64,000 nt of DNA, from NCBI GenBank assembly GCA_963827705.1, contig CAWHBN010000013.1, positions 62,001 to 126,000 on the forward strand, given 5' to 3'. The notes beneath the pieces were generated by a model that did not search any database, was not told the DNA's origin, and saw only the letters and a program-made list of their open reading frames with translations. Within the stretch, counting starts at the first letter, position 1; each line of letters begins with the position of its first letter. A program made the translations under genes and the position numbers. Positions 23,309-31,073 of this stretch are shown here, piece after piece. The stretch comes from JACDAN01 sp963827705. GTDB taxonomy: Bacteria > Actinomycetota > Thermoleophilia > Gaiellales > Gaiellaceae.

Positions 23309-24819
23309 GTCACGAAGCCACGCTGAAGGAGCTCAAGGAACGAGTCGGGACGATTCTCGACCTGAGGCGCGTGAGCGCGCTGGTCGGCTGGGACCAGCAG
23401 ACGATGATGCCGCCCGCGGGCAACGACGCCCGCGCCGACCAGCTGGCGACGATCGACCGGTTCTCTCACGAGCTGTTCGTCTCGGACGAGACGGGCAAGC
23501 TCCTCGACCAGCTCGCCGAGCACGAGTCCGAGCTCGACCCGGAATCGATCGACGCCGCGCTCGTCCGCGTGACCCGGCGCGACTGGGAGAAGGCGCGCCG
23601 CGTCCCGCCCGAGCTCCAGGCGGAGCTCACGAAGGCAGAGGTCCTGGGCGTCATGGCGTGGGCCGAGGCGCGCCGCAACTCCGACTTCGAGGCCTTCCTT
23701 CCCTACCTGGAGAAGAACGTGGAGCTGAAGCACCGCTACCTCGAGTGCTTCAAGGACATGGGCAAGTCGGACTACGACATCCTCCTCGACGACTACCAGG
23801 AGGGCGCCCGCAGCGAGGAGATCACGGCGATCTTCGAGCGGATCAAGGAGGTCGTGATCCCGCTGATCCGCGAGGTCAAGGCCGCCGAACCCGTGCCGTC
23901 GGACTTCGCGCACGGGCACTTCCCCGTCGAGAAGCAGGAGATGGTCGGGCGGGAGATCCTCGAGCGGCTCGGCTACTCGTCGGAGTCCTGGCGGCTCGAC
24001 CCGACCGTGCACCCGTTCGCGACGTCGATCTCGGTCGACGACATTCGGATCACGACGCGCTACTCGGAGGCGGATGCGGAGTCGATCTTCCACACCGCAC
24101 ATGAGTTCGGGCACGGCATCTACGAGAACGGGATCGACCCGGCGCTCGAGCGGACGCCGCTCGTGGAGCTGAACTCGATGGTGCTCCACGAGTCGCAGAG
24201 CAGGCTGTGGGAGAACCTCGTCTGCCGGTCGCGGCCGTTCTGGCGCTACTTCTTCCCGCGGATCCAAGAGGTCTTCCCGGAGCAGCTGAACGGCGTCACG
24301 GAAGAGATGTACTGGCGCTACGTGAACCGCGTGGAGCCGGGCTTCATCCGCGTGGAGGCGGACGAGATCACCTACGGCATGCACATCATCCTGCGCTACG
24401 AGCTCGAGCAGGAGATCATCGCCGGCCGCTTGGAGCTCCGCGATCTACCGCGCGCCTGGAATGAGAAGATGCTGGATTACCTCGCGCTTGATCCGCGCGA
24501 CGACGCGCACGGCGTCCTCCAGGACGTCCACTGGTCGGGCGGCTCCTTCGGCTACTTCCCGACGTATCTCCTCGGGACGATCGCGTCCGTGCAGATCTGG
24601 GAGAAGGTGCGCTCGGAGCTGCCGGATCTCGACTCGCAGATGGAGGCGGGTGAGTTCGGCCCGCTGCGGGAGTGGCTCGGCGAGCACATGTACCGCTGGG
24701 GCCGGCGCTTCACGCCGGACGAGATGCTGGAGCGGATCGTCGGCGGTCCGTTGGACGTCGAGCCGTACCTGGCGTATCTGCAGTCGAAGGTCGAAGCCAT
24801 CTACGGGGTCCGCGTCTGA
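23305..24819 (+). CDS. M32 family metallocarboxypeptidase (carboxypeptidase Taq)
   Basis: A 504-residue cytosolic zinc carboxypeptidase. The zinc motif HEFGH is in FHTAHEFGHGIYENGIDP with the downstream glutamate in LHESQSRLWENLV. Other family blocks are VGWDQQTMMPPAGNDARADQ near the start, TRYSEADAESIFHTAHE and GYFPTYLLGTIASVQIW near the end. GTG 23305 overlaps the previous stop (GTGA). It removes C-terminal residues from peptides, probably for turnover. A SnoaL-like gene follows with overlap at the stop. Confidence 0.94.
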   Translation: MSHEATLKELKERVGTILDLRRVSALVGWDQQTMMPPAGNDARADQLATIDRFSHELFVSDETGKLLDQLAEHESELDPESIDAALVRVTRRDWEKARRVPPELQAELTKAEVLGVMAWAEARRNSDFEAFLPYLEKNVELKHRYLECFKDMGKSDYDILLDDYQEGARSEEITAIFERIKEVVIPLIREVKAAEPVPSDFAHGHFPVEKQEMVGREILERLGYSSESWRLDPTVHPFATSISVDDIRITTRYSEADAESIFHTAHEFGHGIYENGIDPALERTPLVELNSMVLHESQSRLWENLVCRSRPFWRYFFPRIQEVFPEQLNGVTEEMYWRYVNRVEPGFIRVEADEITYGMHIILRYELEQEIIAGRLELRDLPRAWNEKMLDYLALDPRDDAHGVLQDVHWSGGSFGYFPTYLLGTIASVQIWEKVRSELPDLDSQMEAGEFGPLREWLGEHMYRWGRRFTPDEMLERIVGGPLDVEPYLAYLQSKVEAIYGVRV

Positions 24820-25121
24820 GCCTTCAAAGGCACGTCGAGCGGTTCAACGTAGGAGTTCGGTCGGGCGACTTCGGCCCGATGGTTGCGGCGTTCTCCGAGG
24901 ACGCCGAGCTGGTCTTCGAGGGCATCCCGGTCGGCCCGTTCGCCGGCCGGGAGGCGATCGGTGCGGCCTACGCCGCGCAGCCGCCCGACGACGAGATCGT
25001 CCTACTCGACGGGGATGGGACGTACGCCTGGGCAAGAGAGCCCGAGGTGCCCGCCGGTCAGATGTTCCTGACCGAGCGCGACGGAGAAATCGCCAGGCTC
25101 GTGATCCGTTACGACCGCTAG
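24816..25121 (+). CDS. SnoaL/NTF2-like fold protein, probable CTG start
   Basis: About 101 residues forming a whole NTF2-like cone: SLQRHVERFNVGVRSGDFGP, MVAAFSEDAELVFEGIPVGP, FAGREAIGAAYAAQPPDD and the last strand GEIARLVIRYD. No ATG, GTG or TTG lies in frame between 24783 and the ATG at about 24879, which would delete helix 1. The longer alternatives start far inside the carboxypeptidase gene. CTG 24816 makes a 4-nt overlap with the preceding TGA and has GGGG 8 bp upstream. Ligand unknown; such folds serve as small isomerases or binding proteins. Confidence 0.75.
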   Translation: MSLQRHVERFNVGVRSGDFGPMVAAFSEDAELVFEGIPVGPFAGREAIGAAYAAQPPDDEIVLLDGDGTYAWAREPEVPAGQMFLTERDGEIARLVIRYDR

Positions 25122-25177
25122 CGCTTCTAGGCGCAAGCTGACGCCAAGCCGCATCGCGCCGATTCTGGCCGTTGGAT

Positions 25178-25198
25178 GGCGAGGGACTGTCCCTCGCC
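25178..25198. repeat. 21-nt perfect palindrome with AGGGACTGTCCCT core
   Basis: GGCGAGGGAC and GTCCCTCGCC (25178-25187 and 25189-25198) form 10-bp arms around a single T. The core AGGGACTGTCCCT recurs at 63429-63441. It lies in the 122-bp gap between the convergent SnoaL-like and fabL genes, so it could also act as a terminator. The core resembles GGGACTGTCCC repeats known beside REP-associated transposases; none is in this window. Confidence 0.7.
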
Positions 25199-25243
25199 GG
25201 ACGAGGCGTTACGAAGTTGGCACGATGGACACGGCCACGCCCG

Positions 25244-25984
25244 TCAGGCGAGGAGCGAGAAGCCGCCGTCGACGATCAGCGTCTGGCCGCGGACCATGTC
25301 GGCCTCCGGCGAGGCGAGGAAGACAACGGCGCCTGCGATGTCGTCCGGCGTGACCATCCGACCGGCCGGTGTGCGGCTCTGGGCGGCGCGGAGCATGTCG
25401 TCCTTGTTCGGGAAGTGCTCGAGGGCGCCGGTCTCGACGAGGCCGCCCGAGACGGCGTTGACGCGGATCCCGCGCGGAGCCAGCTCGACCGCCAGATACC
25501 GGACGAGTGACTCGAGGGCCGCCTTCGAGGTTCCGACGAGCACGTAGTTCTCCATCACGCGCGTCGACCCGAGACTGGAGATCCCGATGATCGAGGAGCC
25601 CTCCGGCATCGTCGGCGCCGCCACTCGAGCCAGCGAGAGCAAGGCCCGGGCATTGGCGCTGAGCGTCCAGTCCCAGTGCTTGTCCTCGGTCTCGAGCGCC
25701 GGCCGGATCACGCCGGTCGCGGCGTTGTGGACCACGACATTCCACGGACCGTGGCTCTCGACCTCAGCCAGGACCCGCTCGGACGTGACGTTTCCGCGGA
25801 TCAGCAGCGGCTCCGCGCCCAGCCCACGCAGGTCGTCGGCCGTCTGCTCGGCGGCCGTGTCGTTCCGCATGTAGCCGATCGCGACCCGCGCAGCGCCGAG
25901 CTCGGCGAAGCGCAGCGCGATCGCCTTCCCGATGCCCCGCGAGCCGCCGGTGACCAGCACCGAGGCTCCCTCGAACCGCGTCAT
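25244..25984 (-). CDS. fabL: enoyl-[acyl-carrier-protein] reductase, FabL type
   Basis: A 246-residue SDR enzyme for the last reduction of fatty-acid elongation. The NADP loop is VLVTGGSRGIGKAIALRFAE. The catalytic Y-x6-K is in NYVLVGTSKAALESLVRYLA. The stretch SLGSTRVMENY, the AVSGGLVETGALEHFPNKDD block and ADMVRGQTLIVDGGFSLL match Bacillus subtilis FabL more closely than FabG or FabI. Misassignment to another SDR is possible but the FabL-specific blocks are strong. ATG 25984 overlaps the preceding stop (ATGA), so it is coupled to the 93-residue gene upstream. Confidence 0.85.
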   Translation of the reverse strand: MTRFEGASVLVTGGSRGIGKAIALRFAELGAARVAIGYMRNDTAAEQTADDLRGLGAEPLLIRGNVTSERVLAEVESHGPWNVVVHNAATGVIRPALETEDKHWDWTLSANARALLSLARVAAPTMPEGSSIIGISSLGSTRVMENYVLVGTSKAALESLVRYLAVELAPRGIRVNAVSGGLVETGALEHFPNKDDMLRAAQSRTPAGRMVTPDDIAGAVVFLASPEADMVRGQTLIVDGGFSLLA

Positions 25985-26262
25985 CCCTTCGGCGGAAGTG
26001 GGCTGTCCGCGGGCGCCGAGCTCGGAACACCCTCCCAGCCGATGCGCGTCCGCGGCTCGGGCGGGCCGTCCTCCGCCTTCGACGAGGCATAGCCGAGCCG
26101 GTCGAGCAACTCGATCTGCTCCTCGCCGTACTGGCGGACCGGATGATCCTCGGGCAGCCCCTCGATCAGCTCACGCACGCGCGCGCGAATCTGGTACGCG
26201 AAGTGCGGCGTTGCCGGCCCGACGAGCGCGTCGATGTCCTCCCTGGTCGGCTCGGTCTCCAC
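25981..26262 (-). CDS. hypothetical 93-residue protein upstream of fabL
   Basis: Starts with GTG 26262 (METEPTREDIDALVGPATPH), continues FAYQIRARVRELIEGLPEDH and ends in a Pro/Ser-rich tail. The helical N-terminal 65 residues look folded and the remainder looks disordered. No known domain. The stop overlaps the fabL start (ATGA), and a membrane protein gene lies 21 bp upstream, so the three are probably one operon. The function is unknown. Confidence 0.75.
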   Translation of the reverse strand: METEPTREDIDALVGPATPHFAYQIRARVRELIEGLPEDHPVRQYGEEQIELLDRLGYASSKAEDGPPEPRTRIGWEGVPSSAPADSPLPPKG

Positions 26263-26283
26263 TGAGCCGGAGCGTACCGTCGC

Positions 26284-26673
26284 TCAGGCCGCGTAGAAGC
26301 GCTTCGAGGCCTCGGGCAGGAAGAGCAGCGCGACGGTGCCGGCGCCGAGCGCGGCCACGACCAGCGAGCCGATAATCGCCGAGGTGGGGCCGGTGAACAG
26401 GTAGACGACGCCCGCAACGGCGCCAATCGCCCCGAGCAACGCGACAAATGCGCGTCCTGGACGGCTTCCCCGCCAGGCCAGGTATGTCGCTGCGAGGACG
26501 AGAATCCCGAGGATCGTCGCCCCGACGCCGACCGCGTCGTCAAGGGCGTCCCAGATGAAGAAGCCCAGCAGCCCCATGAGCAACAGTGTCGCGGCGAGCG
26601 CGTACGCGCCGACGAGCGCCAGGAAAACCGGGGCAGGCGGCCCCGCGTCGTCGAGTGCCTGCACGTCGCTCAC
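26284..26673 (-). CDS. hypothetical four-helix membrane protein
   Basis: 129 residues with four hydrophobic segments (VFLALVGAYALAATLLLMGL, VGVGATILGILVLAATYLAW, AFVALLGAIGAVAGVVYLF, IIGSLVVAALGAGTVALLFL) and short loops. No signature residues for a transporter or enzyme. It is the first gene of the likely membrane protein - 93-residue protein - fabL operon. The function is unknown. Confidence 0.78.
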   Translation of the reverse strand: MSDVQALDDAGPPAPVFLALVGAYALAATLLLMGLLGFFIWDALDDAVGVGATILGILVLAATYLAWRGSRPGRAFVALLGAIGAVAGVVYLFTGPTSAIIGSLVVAALGAGTVALLFLPEASKRFYAA

Positions 26674-26720
26674 CGGTCAACCTTAAGGCGAGCGCACAGC
26701 GAGCGCCACGAGGATGCGAC

Positions 26721-27302
26721 CTACCGCCCCTGGCGTGTGTAGTCGTGAACGACGATCGAGCCGTACTGCCGGTGGTCGGTCAGGTCGAACACGATCTTGT
26801 CGTCGAGGTCGTCCGGGAAGATGCGCTTTCCGATTCCGAGGATGACCGGGAAGATCATCAGGCGCAGCACGTCGACCAGATCTCGCTCGAGCAGGCCGTG
26901 GACCAGCGTGTTGCTCCCATGGAGCAGGATGTCCCCCTCGATCTCGTCCTTGAGGCGCGCAACGTCGTCGACGCTCCGCAGGATCGTCGTGTTCTGCCAG
27001 TTCGCCTCGTCGAGCGTCGTGGAGACCACGTACTTCGGCATCGAGTTGAACCGCTTGGCGAAGGCGGCAGTGGCCTCGTCGTCAGCTTGCTCGCGCTCCG
27101 GCCATGCGGCCGCGAAGCCTTCGTAGGTGACGCGGCCGAGCAACATCACCTCGGCCTCGTCCGTCTCCTTCGTCTTGACCTCGTACTGGCCCTTGTCGGG
27201 GAACTCGAACGTCCACGCCGTGTGCTTGTAGCCCTCTTCACCGCCCGGCGCTTCCATGACGCCGTCCATCGAGACGAACTCCGTGACGATCAGTCTTCCC
27301 AT
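26721..27302 (-). CDS. dihydrofolate reductase-like (RibD C-terminal domain) protein
   Basis: 193 residues of the DHFR/RibD_C fold: MGRLIVTEFVSMDGVMEAPG at the start, VMLLGRVTYEGFAAAWPE for the NADPH-binding turn, KYVVSTTLDEANWQNTTIL, GDILLHGSNTLVHGLLERDL and LRLMIFPVILGIGKRIFPDD. It resembles YyaP/YwjB, uncharacterised NADPH reductases, rather than FolA or RibD. The substrate is unknown. It stands alone, divergent from an EamA transporter with 74 bp between starts. Confidence 0.88.
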   Translation of the reverse strand: MGRLIVTEFVSMDGVMEAPGGEEGYKHTAWTFEFPDKGQYEVKTKETDEAEVMLLGRVTYEGFAAAWPEREQADDEATAAFAKRFNSMPKYVVSTTLDEANWQNTTILRSVDDVARLKDEIEGDILLHGSNTLVHGLLERDLVDVLRLMIFPVILGIGKRIFPDDLDDKIVFDLTDHRQYGSIVVHDYTRQGR

Positions 27303-27376
27303 CGCTCTACCTCCTCCTAGCTCGTTTGCCGTACTGACCCCTTGGAGCCGCAGAACTCATCGGTAGGGTCGCGACG

Positions 27377-28264
27377 GTGCGAAGGATCAGCGCGGCCGAA
27401 GGGATGCTCCTCGCCACCGTCACGATCTGGGCATTCAACTTCACGGTCACGCGCTATGCGGTCACGCACGGGTTCCAGCCGCTCGCGTACTCCGCCCTCC
27501 GCTTCACCGCAGCCGCCCTCGTGGTCTCGGGGATCACCTACCGCTGGGAGGGCTCCTTGCGCTTCCAGCGCCGCCATGCGCTGTTTCTCGCCGGAGCGGC
27601 GTTCGTCGGGATCTACCTCAACTCGATCGGCTTCATGTACGCGATCGACCTCACGAATGCCTCGACGGTCGCGCTGATCTTCGGGAGCCTGCCGATCATC
27701 ACGGCGATCGTCGCCTACGCCTTCGGCGTGGAGCGCCTACACCGACGCTTCTGGATCGCGGCCGCCATCTCGTTCTTCGGCGTCGCGCTCGTGGCCGCAG
27801 GGTCTGCCGGCGGCGTCTCCGGGAACTTGCTCGGAAACCTGCTCGCCTTCCTCGGGGCGGCGACGTGGGGCTTCTACTCGGTCGCGATCGTCCCGCTGCT
27901 CCGCCGCTACTCGGTCTGGCGCATCAGCGCCGGGGCGCTCGTGTTCGGCGCCGTTCCGCTCGTGATCACCGGGATTCCGCAGCTGCTCGACCAGGACTGG
28001 GATCTCGAGCCGCTCGTCTGGGCCGGGTTCGTCTTCGCGGTGCTCGGCCCGCTCGTCCTCACGAACTTCCTCTGGTTCACGGCGATCGAGCGGGTCGGGC
28101 CGTCGCGCGCGACCCTCGTGACGAACCTGCAGCCGTTTCTCGCCGCGCTCTTCGCCGTCGTGCTGCTGTCGGAGGAGCTGACGTGGCTGCAGGTCGCCGG
28201 GGGCGTGACGATCGGGCTTGCACTCTTCCTCGCCCGGCGTCGACCGGCGCTGGAGTCGGCGTGA
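27377..28264 (+). CDS. EamA/DMT-family transporter
   Basis: 295 residues, ten hydrophobic helices in two inverted five-helix repeats (EamA domains), starting RRISAAEGMLLATVTIWAFN and ending FLARRRPALESA. Motifs of the second repeat are WAGFVFAVLGPLVLTNFLWF and ERVGPSRATLVTNLQPFLAA. Such proteins export or import amino acids, nucleosides or drugs. GTG 27377 begins the frame, and its stop overlaps the GTG of an APH-family gene. It opens the run that leads into tyrosine catabolism, but whether it belongs to that pathway is unclear. Confidence 0.88.
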   Translation: MRRISAAEGMLLATVTIWAFNFTVTRYAVTHGFQPLAYSALRFTAAALVVSGITYRWEGSLRFQRRHALFLAGAAFVGIYLNSIGFMYAIDLTNASTVALIFGSLPIITAIVAYAFGVERLHRRFWIAAAISFFGVALVAAGSAGGVSGNLLGNLLAFLGAATWGFYSVAIVPLLRRYSVWRISAGALVFGAVPLVITGIPQLLDQDWDLEPLVWAGFVFAVLGPLVLTNFLWFTAIERVGPSRATLVTNLQPFLAALFAVVLLSEELTWLQVAGGVTIGLALFLARRRPALESA

Positions 28265-29118
28265 TCGAGGAGCGCGTCGCCGCGGCCGTCCGCCGCCCGG
28301 TTCGCGCGCTGAGGCGCGTCCAAACTCGCGGATACGCGCAGGCGTTCCATGCGATCGCCGAACTCGACGACGGTTCGACTGCGTTCGTCAAGGCGGGGGC
28401 GGAGGACGTGACGAGCGGGTTTCTGCGCCAGGAGATCCGCTTCTACGAAGCCGTGGAGGGCGCGTTCATGCCGACGCTCCTGGGCTACGACACCGGGAAT
28501 CCACCCCTGCTCGTGATCGAGGACCTGAGCGCGGCGCGCTGGCCCCCTCCGTGGGACGCCAGCGCGATCGATGCAGTTCGGGCGACACTCGGCGCGGTCT
28601 GGTCGACGCCGGCTCCGCCCTGGGTCCCGCCGGTCACGGAGGACCGGGAGAAGCTCGCGGGCGGCTGGGCCGAGATCGAACGGGACCCGGTGCCGTTCCT
28701 CTCGCTCGGCGCCTGGTCTGCCGAGTGGCTCGATGAATGCCTGCCGACGCTCCGGGCCGCCGCAGAGCGTGCTCCGATCGAAGGAGATGCGCTTCTGCAT
28801 CTGGACGTCCGGAGCGACAACCTCTGCCTCGCCGACCGCGGAGCGGTCCTCGTCGACTGGAACTTCGTTCATCTCGGGAACCCCGACCTCGACCTCGCCG
28901 CTTGGGCTGCATCGCTCCATCTGGAGGGCGGCCCGCCGCCACACGAGCTCCTTCCGGGCGCGGGTGGGCTGGCCGCCGTGCTCGCAGGATTCTTCGCGTC
29001 GCGCGCAGGGCTCCCGCCGCCGCCCACGGCGCCCGGCGTTCGAGCGTTTCAGCTCGCGCAGGCACGCGTGGCGATCCCCTGGGCTTTGCGCGAACTCGGA
29101 CTAAGATCCGACACATGA
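28261..29118 (+). CDS. aminoglycoside phosphotransferase-family (APH) kinase-like protein
   Basis: A 285-residue protein-kinase-like fold. The lysine-bearing strand is DGSTAFVKAGAEDV, the catalytic loop GDALLHLDVRSDNLCL (HxDxxxxN form), and the metal Asp lies in GAVLVDWNFVHLGNPDLDLA. The natural substrate is unknown; such genes are usually metabolic or small-molecule kinases rather than resistance genes. GTG 28261 overlaps the EamA stop. Its TGA overlaps the ATG of hpd, so it belongs to the same transcript as hpd. Confidence 0.87.
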   Translation: MIEERVAAAVRRPVRALRRVQTRGYAQAFHAIAELDDGSTAFVKAGAEDVTSGFLRQEIRFYEAVEGAFMPTLLGYDTGNPPLLVIEDLSAARWPPPWDASAIDAVRATLGAVWSTPAPPWVPPVTEDREKLAGGWAEIERDPVPFLSLGAWSAEWLDECLPTLRAAAERAPIEGDALLHLDVRSDNLCLADRGAVLVDWNFVHLGNPDLDLAAWAASLHLEGGPPPHELLPGAGGLAAVLAGFFASRAGLPPPPTAPGVRAFQLAQARVAIPWALRELGLRSDT

Positions 29119-30209
29119 CGGACTTCATGCCGCTTCAGGGCTGGGACCACGTCGAGCTCTGGGTCGGCAACGCCAAGCAGGCGGCCTACTACTACGAGCA
29201 GGCGCTCGGATTCACCCGCACGGCGTACGCGGGCCCGGAGACAGGCGTCCGCGACCGGGCTTCCTACGTGCTCGAGCAGGGCGACATACGCTTCCTGCTG
29301 ACGAGCGGGCTCCGGGGGCAGAACGAGGTCACGGAGTTCGCCTGCAGGCACGGGGACGGTGCAAAGTCGATCGGGCTGCAGGTCCCGAGCGCCGAGGAGG
29401 CGTACCGCCAGGCCGTCCAGCGCGGCGCACGCGGGATCTTCGAGCCGCGCTGGGTCGAGGACGAGTTCGGCCGGGTCGAGCTGTCCGCGATCGGCACCTA
29501 CGGCGAGGTCATCCACACGTTCGTGAACCGTGAGGAGTACGCGGGGCCGTACATGCCGGGCTATCGATCGACCCTCGAGAACGGACAGCCGGCAAGCGGC
29601 GTCGGGCTGATCGCGCTGGACCACGTCGTCGGCAACGTCGAGCTCGGCCGGATGAACCACTGGGTCGAGTTCTACGAGCGCGTTTTCGGGATGACCAACA
29701 TCGTCCACTTCGGCGACGACCAGATCCAGACGGAGTACTCCGCGCTGATGTCGAAGGTGATGTCGGACGGGAGCGGGAAGATCAAGTTCCCGATCAACGA
29801 GCCGGCCGAGGGGAAGCGGAAGAGCCAGATCGAGGAGTACCTCGAGTTCAACGCCGGCCCAGGCGTCCAGCACATCGCGATGCAGAGCGAAGACATCGTT
29901 CGCACGGTCGAGACGTTGAAGGAACGCGGCGTGATCTTCCTGGACACGCCCGAGGCCTACTACGAGGAGGTCGAGGGCCGCGTGGGCGACATCTCGGAGG
30001 ACTACGACGACCTGAAGCGGCTGCGGATCCTCGCCGACCGCGACGAGGACGGCTACCTGCTCCAGATCTTCACGAAGACCGCCCAGGACCGCCCGACGGT
30101 GTTCTTCGAGGTCATCGAGCGCCACGGCGCGACGACGTTCGGCGAGGGCAACTTCAAGGCGCTCTTCGAGTCGATCGAGAGAGAGCAGGCACTCCGCGGC
30201 AATCTCTGA
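29115..30209 (+). CDS. hpd: 4-hydroxyphenylpyruvate dioxygenase
   Basis: A 364-residue Fe(II) dioxygenase converting 4-hydroxyphenylpyruvate to homogentisate in tyrosine catabolism. Two VOC half-domains are visible: WDHVELWVGNAKQAAYYYEQ and IALDHVVGNVELGRMNHWVE. The iron ligands are the His in LDHVVGNVE, the His in GPGVQHIAMQSEDIV and the Glu in VFFEVIERHGATTFGEGNF, a signature ending. ATG 29115 overlaps the preceding stop. hmgA and an FAH enzyme lie downstream on the same strand. Confidence 0.95.
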   Translation: MTDFMPLQGWDHVELWVGNAKQAAYYYEQALGFTRTAYAGPETGVRDRASYVLEQGDIRFLLTSGLRGQNEVTEFACRHGDGAKSIGLQVPSAEEAYRQAVQRGARGIFEPRWVEDEFGRVELSAIGTYGEVIHTFVNREEYAGPYMPGYRSTLENGQPASGVGLIALDHVVGNVELGRMNHWVEFYERVFGMTNIVHFGDDQIQTEYSALMSKVMSDGSGKIKFPINEPAEGKRKSQIEEYLEFNAGPGVQHIAMQSEDIVRTVETLKERGVIFLDTPEAYYEEVEGRVGDISEDYDDLKRLRILADRDEDGYLLQIFTKTAQDRPTVFFEVIERHGATTFGEGNFKALFESIEREQALRGNL

Positions 30210-30286
30210 GCCGCGCTGAGGAGCGGCTCGTTCAGCGGGCGTGCATGGTCTGACGCACTGTCCGGTTCCGTAGGGTGCCACGGACG

Positions 30287-31073
30287 ATGGGCGGCGCACT
30301 CTCCCGGAGCCTCCTGGACGCCGTGCAGGCACCGGCCCGGCAATCGGCCTCGCTGGAGAAGACCGATCACCGGCCCTGGCCGCTGCCGGAGAGCTCGTGG
30401 GTCATGGGCCAGACCTGGGACGAGCTGCTGTTCGCCCACTGGCGGGCGCCGGCCGACGCATTGCGTTCGCGGCTTCCGGAGGGTCTCGAGCTCGACCTCT
30501 TCGAGGACGAGGCCTGGATCGGCGTCACGCCGTTTCGCGTCACCGGGCTGAGGGCGCGCGGGCTTCCGCCGCTGCCGCTGATCTCGTCCTTTCTCGAGGT
30601 CAACGCGCGTACGTACGTGACGGCCGGCGGAAAGACCCGGGATCTGGTTCTTCAGCCTCGATGCCGAGAGCGACCTCGCCGTGGAGGCGGCGCGGCGCAT
30701 CTACAAACTCCCGTACTCCCGCGCCGAGATGCGCGCCGAGTGGCGCGATGGCCGGCTGGAGTACGAGAGCCGGCGGCGCAGGGGCGAGCGGGCGGCGCTT
30801 CGGGTGGCCTATCGGCCGATCGGCGACGTCGTCGACGCCGATCCGAGCTCGCTGGCCCACTTCCTGACCGAGCGCTACTGCCTCTACACGGAGGACTCAG
30901 GGCGCTTGAAGCGGGCCGAGATCCACCACGAGCCGTGGCCGCTCCAGCCGGCCGAGGCCGAGATCGAAGAGAACACGATGGCGCCGGCCGGGATCGAGCT
31001 CCTCGACGAGGCCCCTCTGCTGCACTTCTCGGCCCGGCAGGACGTCGTCATCTGGCCGTTGCACGATGCCTGA
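30287..31073 (+). pseudogene. DUF2071 (YqjF-like) protein, frameshifted by one base
   Basis: The first part (SSWVMGQTWDELLFAHWRAP, ELDLFEDEAWIGVTPFRVTG, FLEVNARTYVTAGGK) and the second part in another frame (SLDAESDLAVEAARRIYKLP, HFLTERYCLYTEDSGRLKRA, ENTMAPAGIELLDEAPLLHF) are one DUF2071 protein of about 261 residues. Skipping the A at 30635 gives GGKPGIWFFSLDAE and joins them seamlessly. The function of DUF2071 is unknown, with a fold like acetoacetate decarboxylase. ATG 30287 is a conservative start. The second half overlaps the oxidoreductase start by 8 nt. Conservation on both sides favours an assembly error. Confidence 0.82.

Noticed and set aside
28261..29118. Aminoglycoside resistance gene
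   Set aside because: It is APH-fold by motifs only and coupled to metabolic genes; nothing indicates antibiotic substrates.
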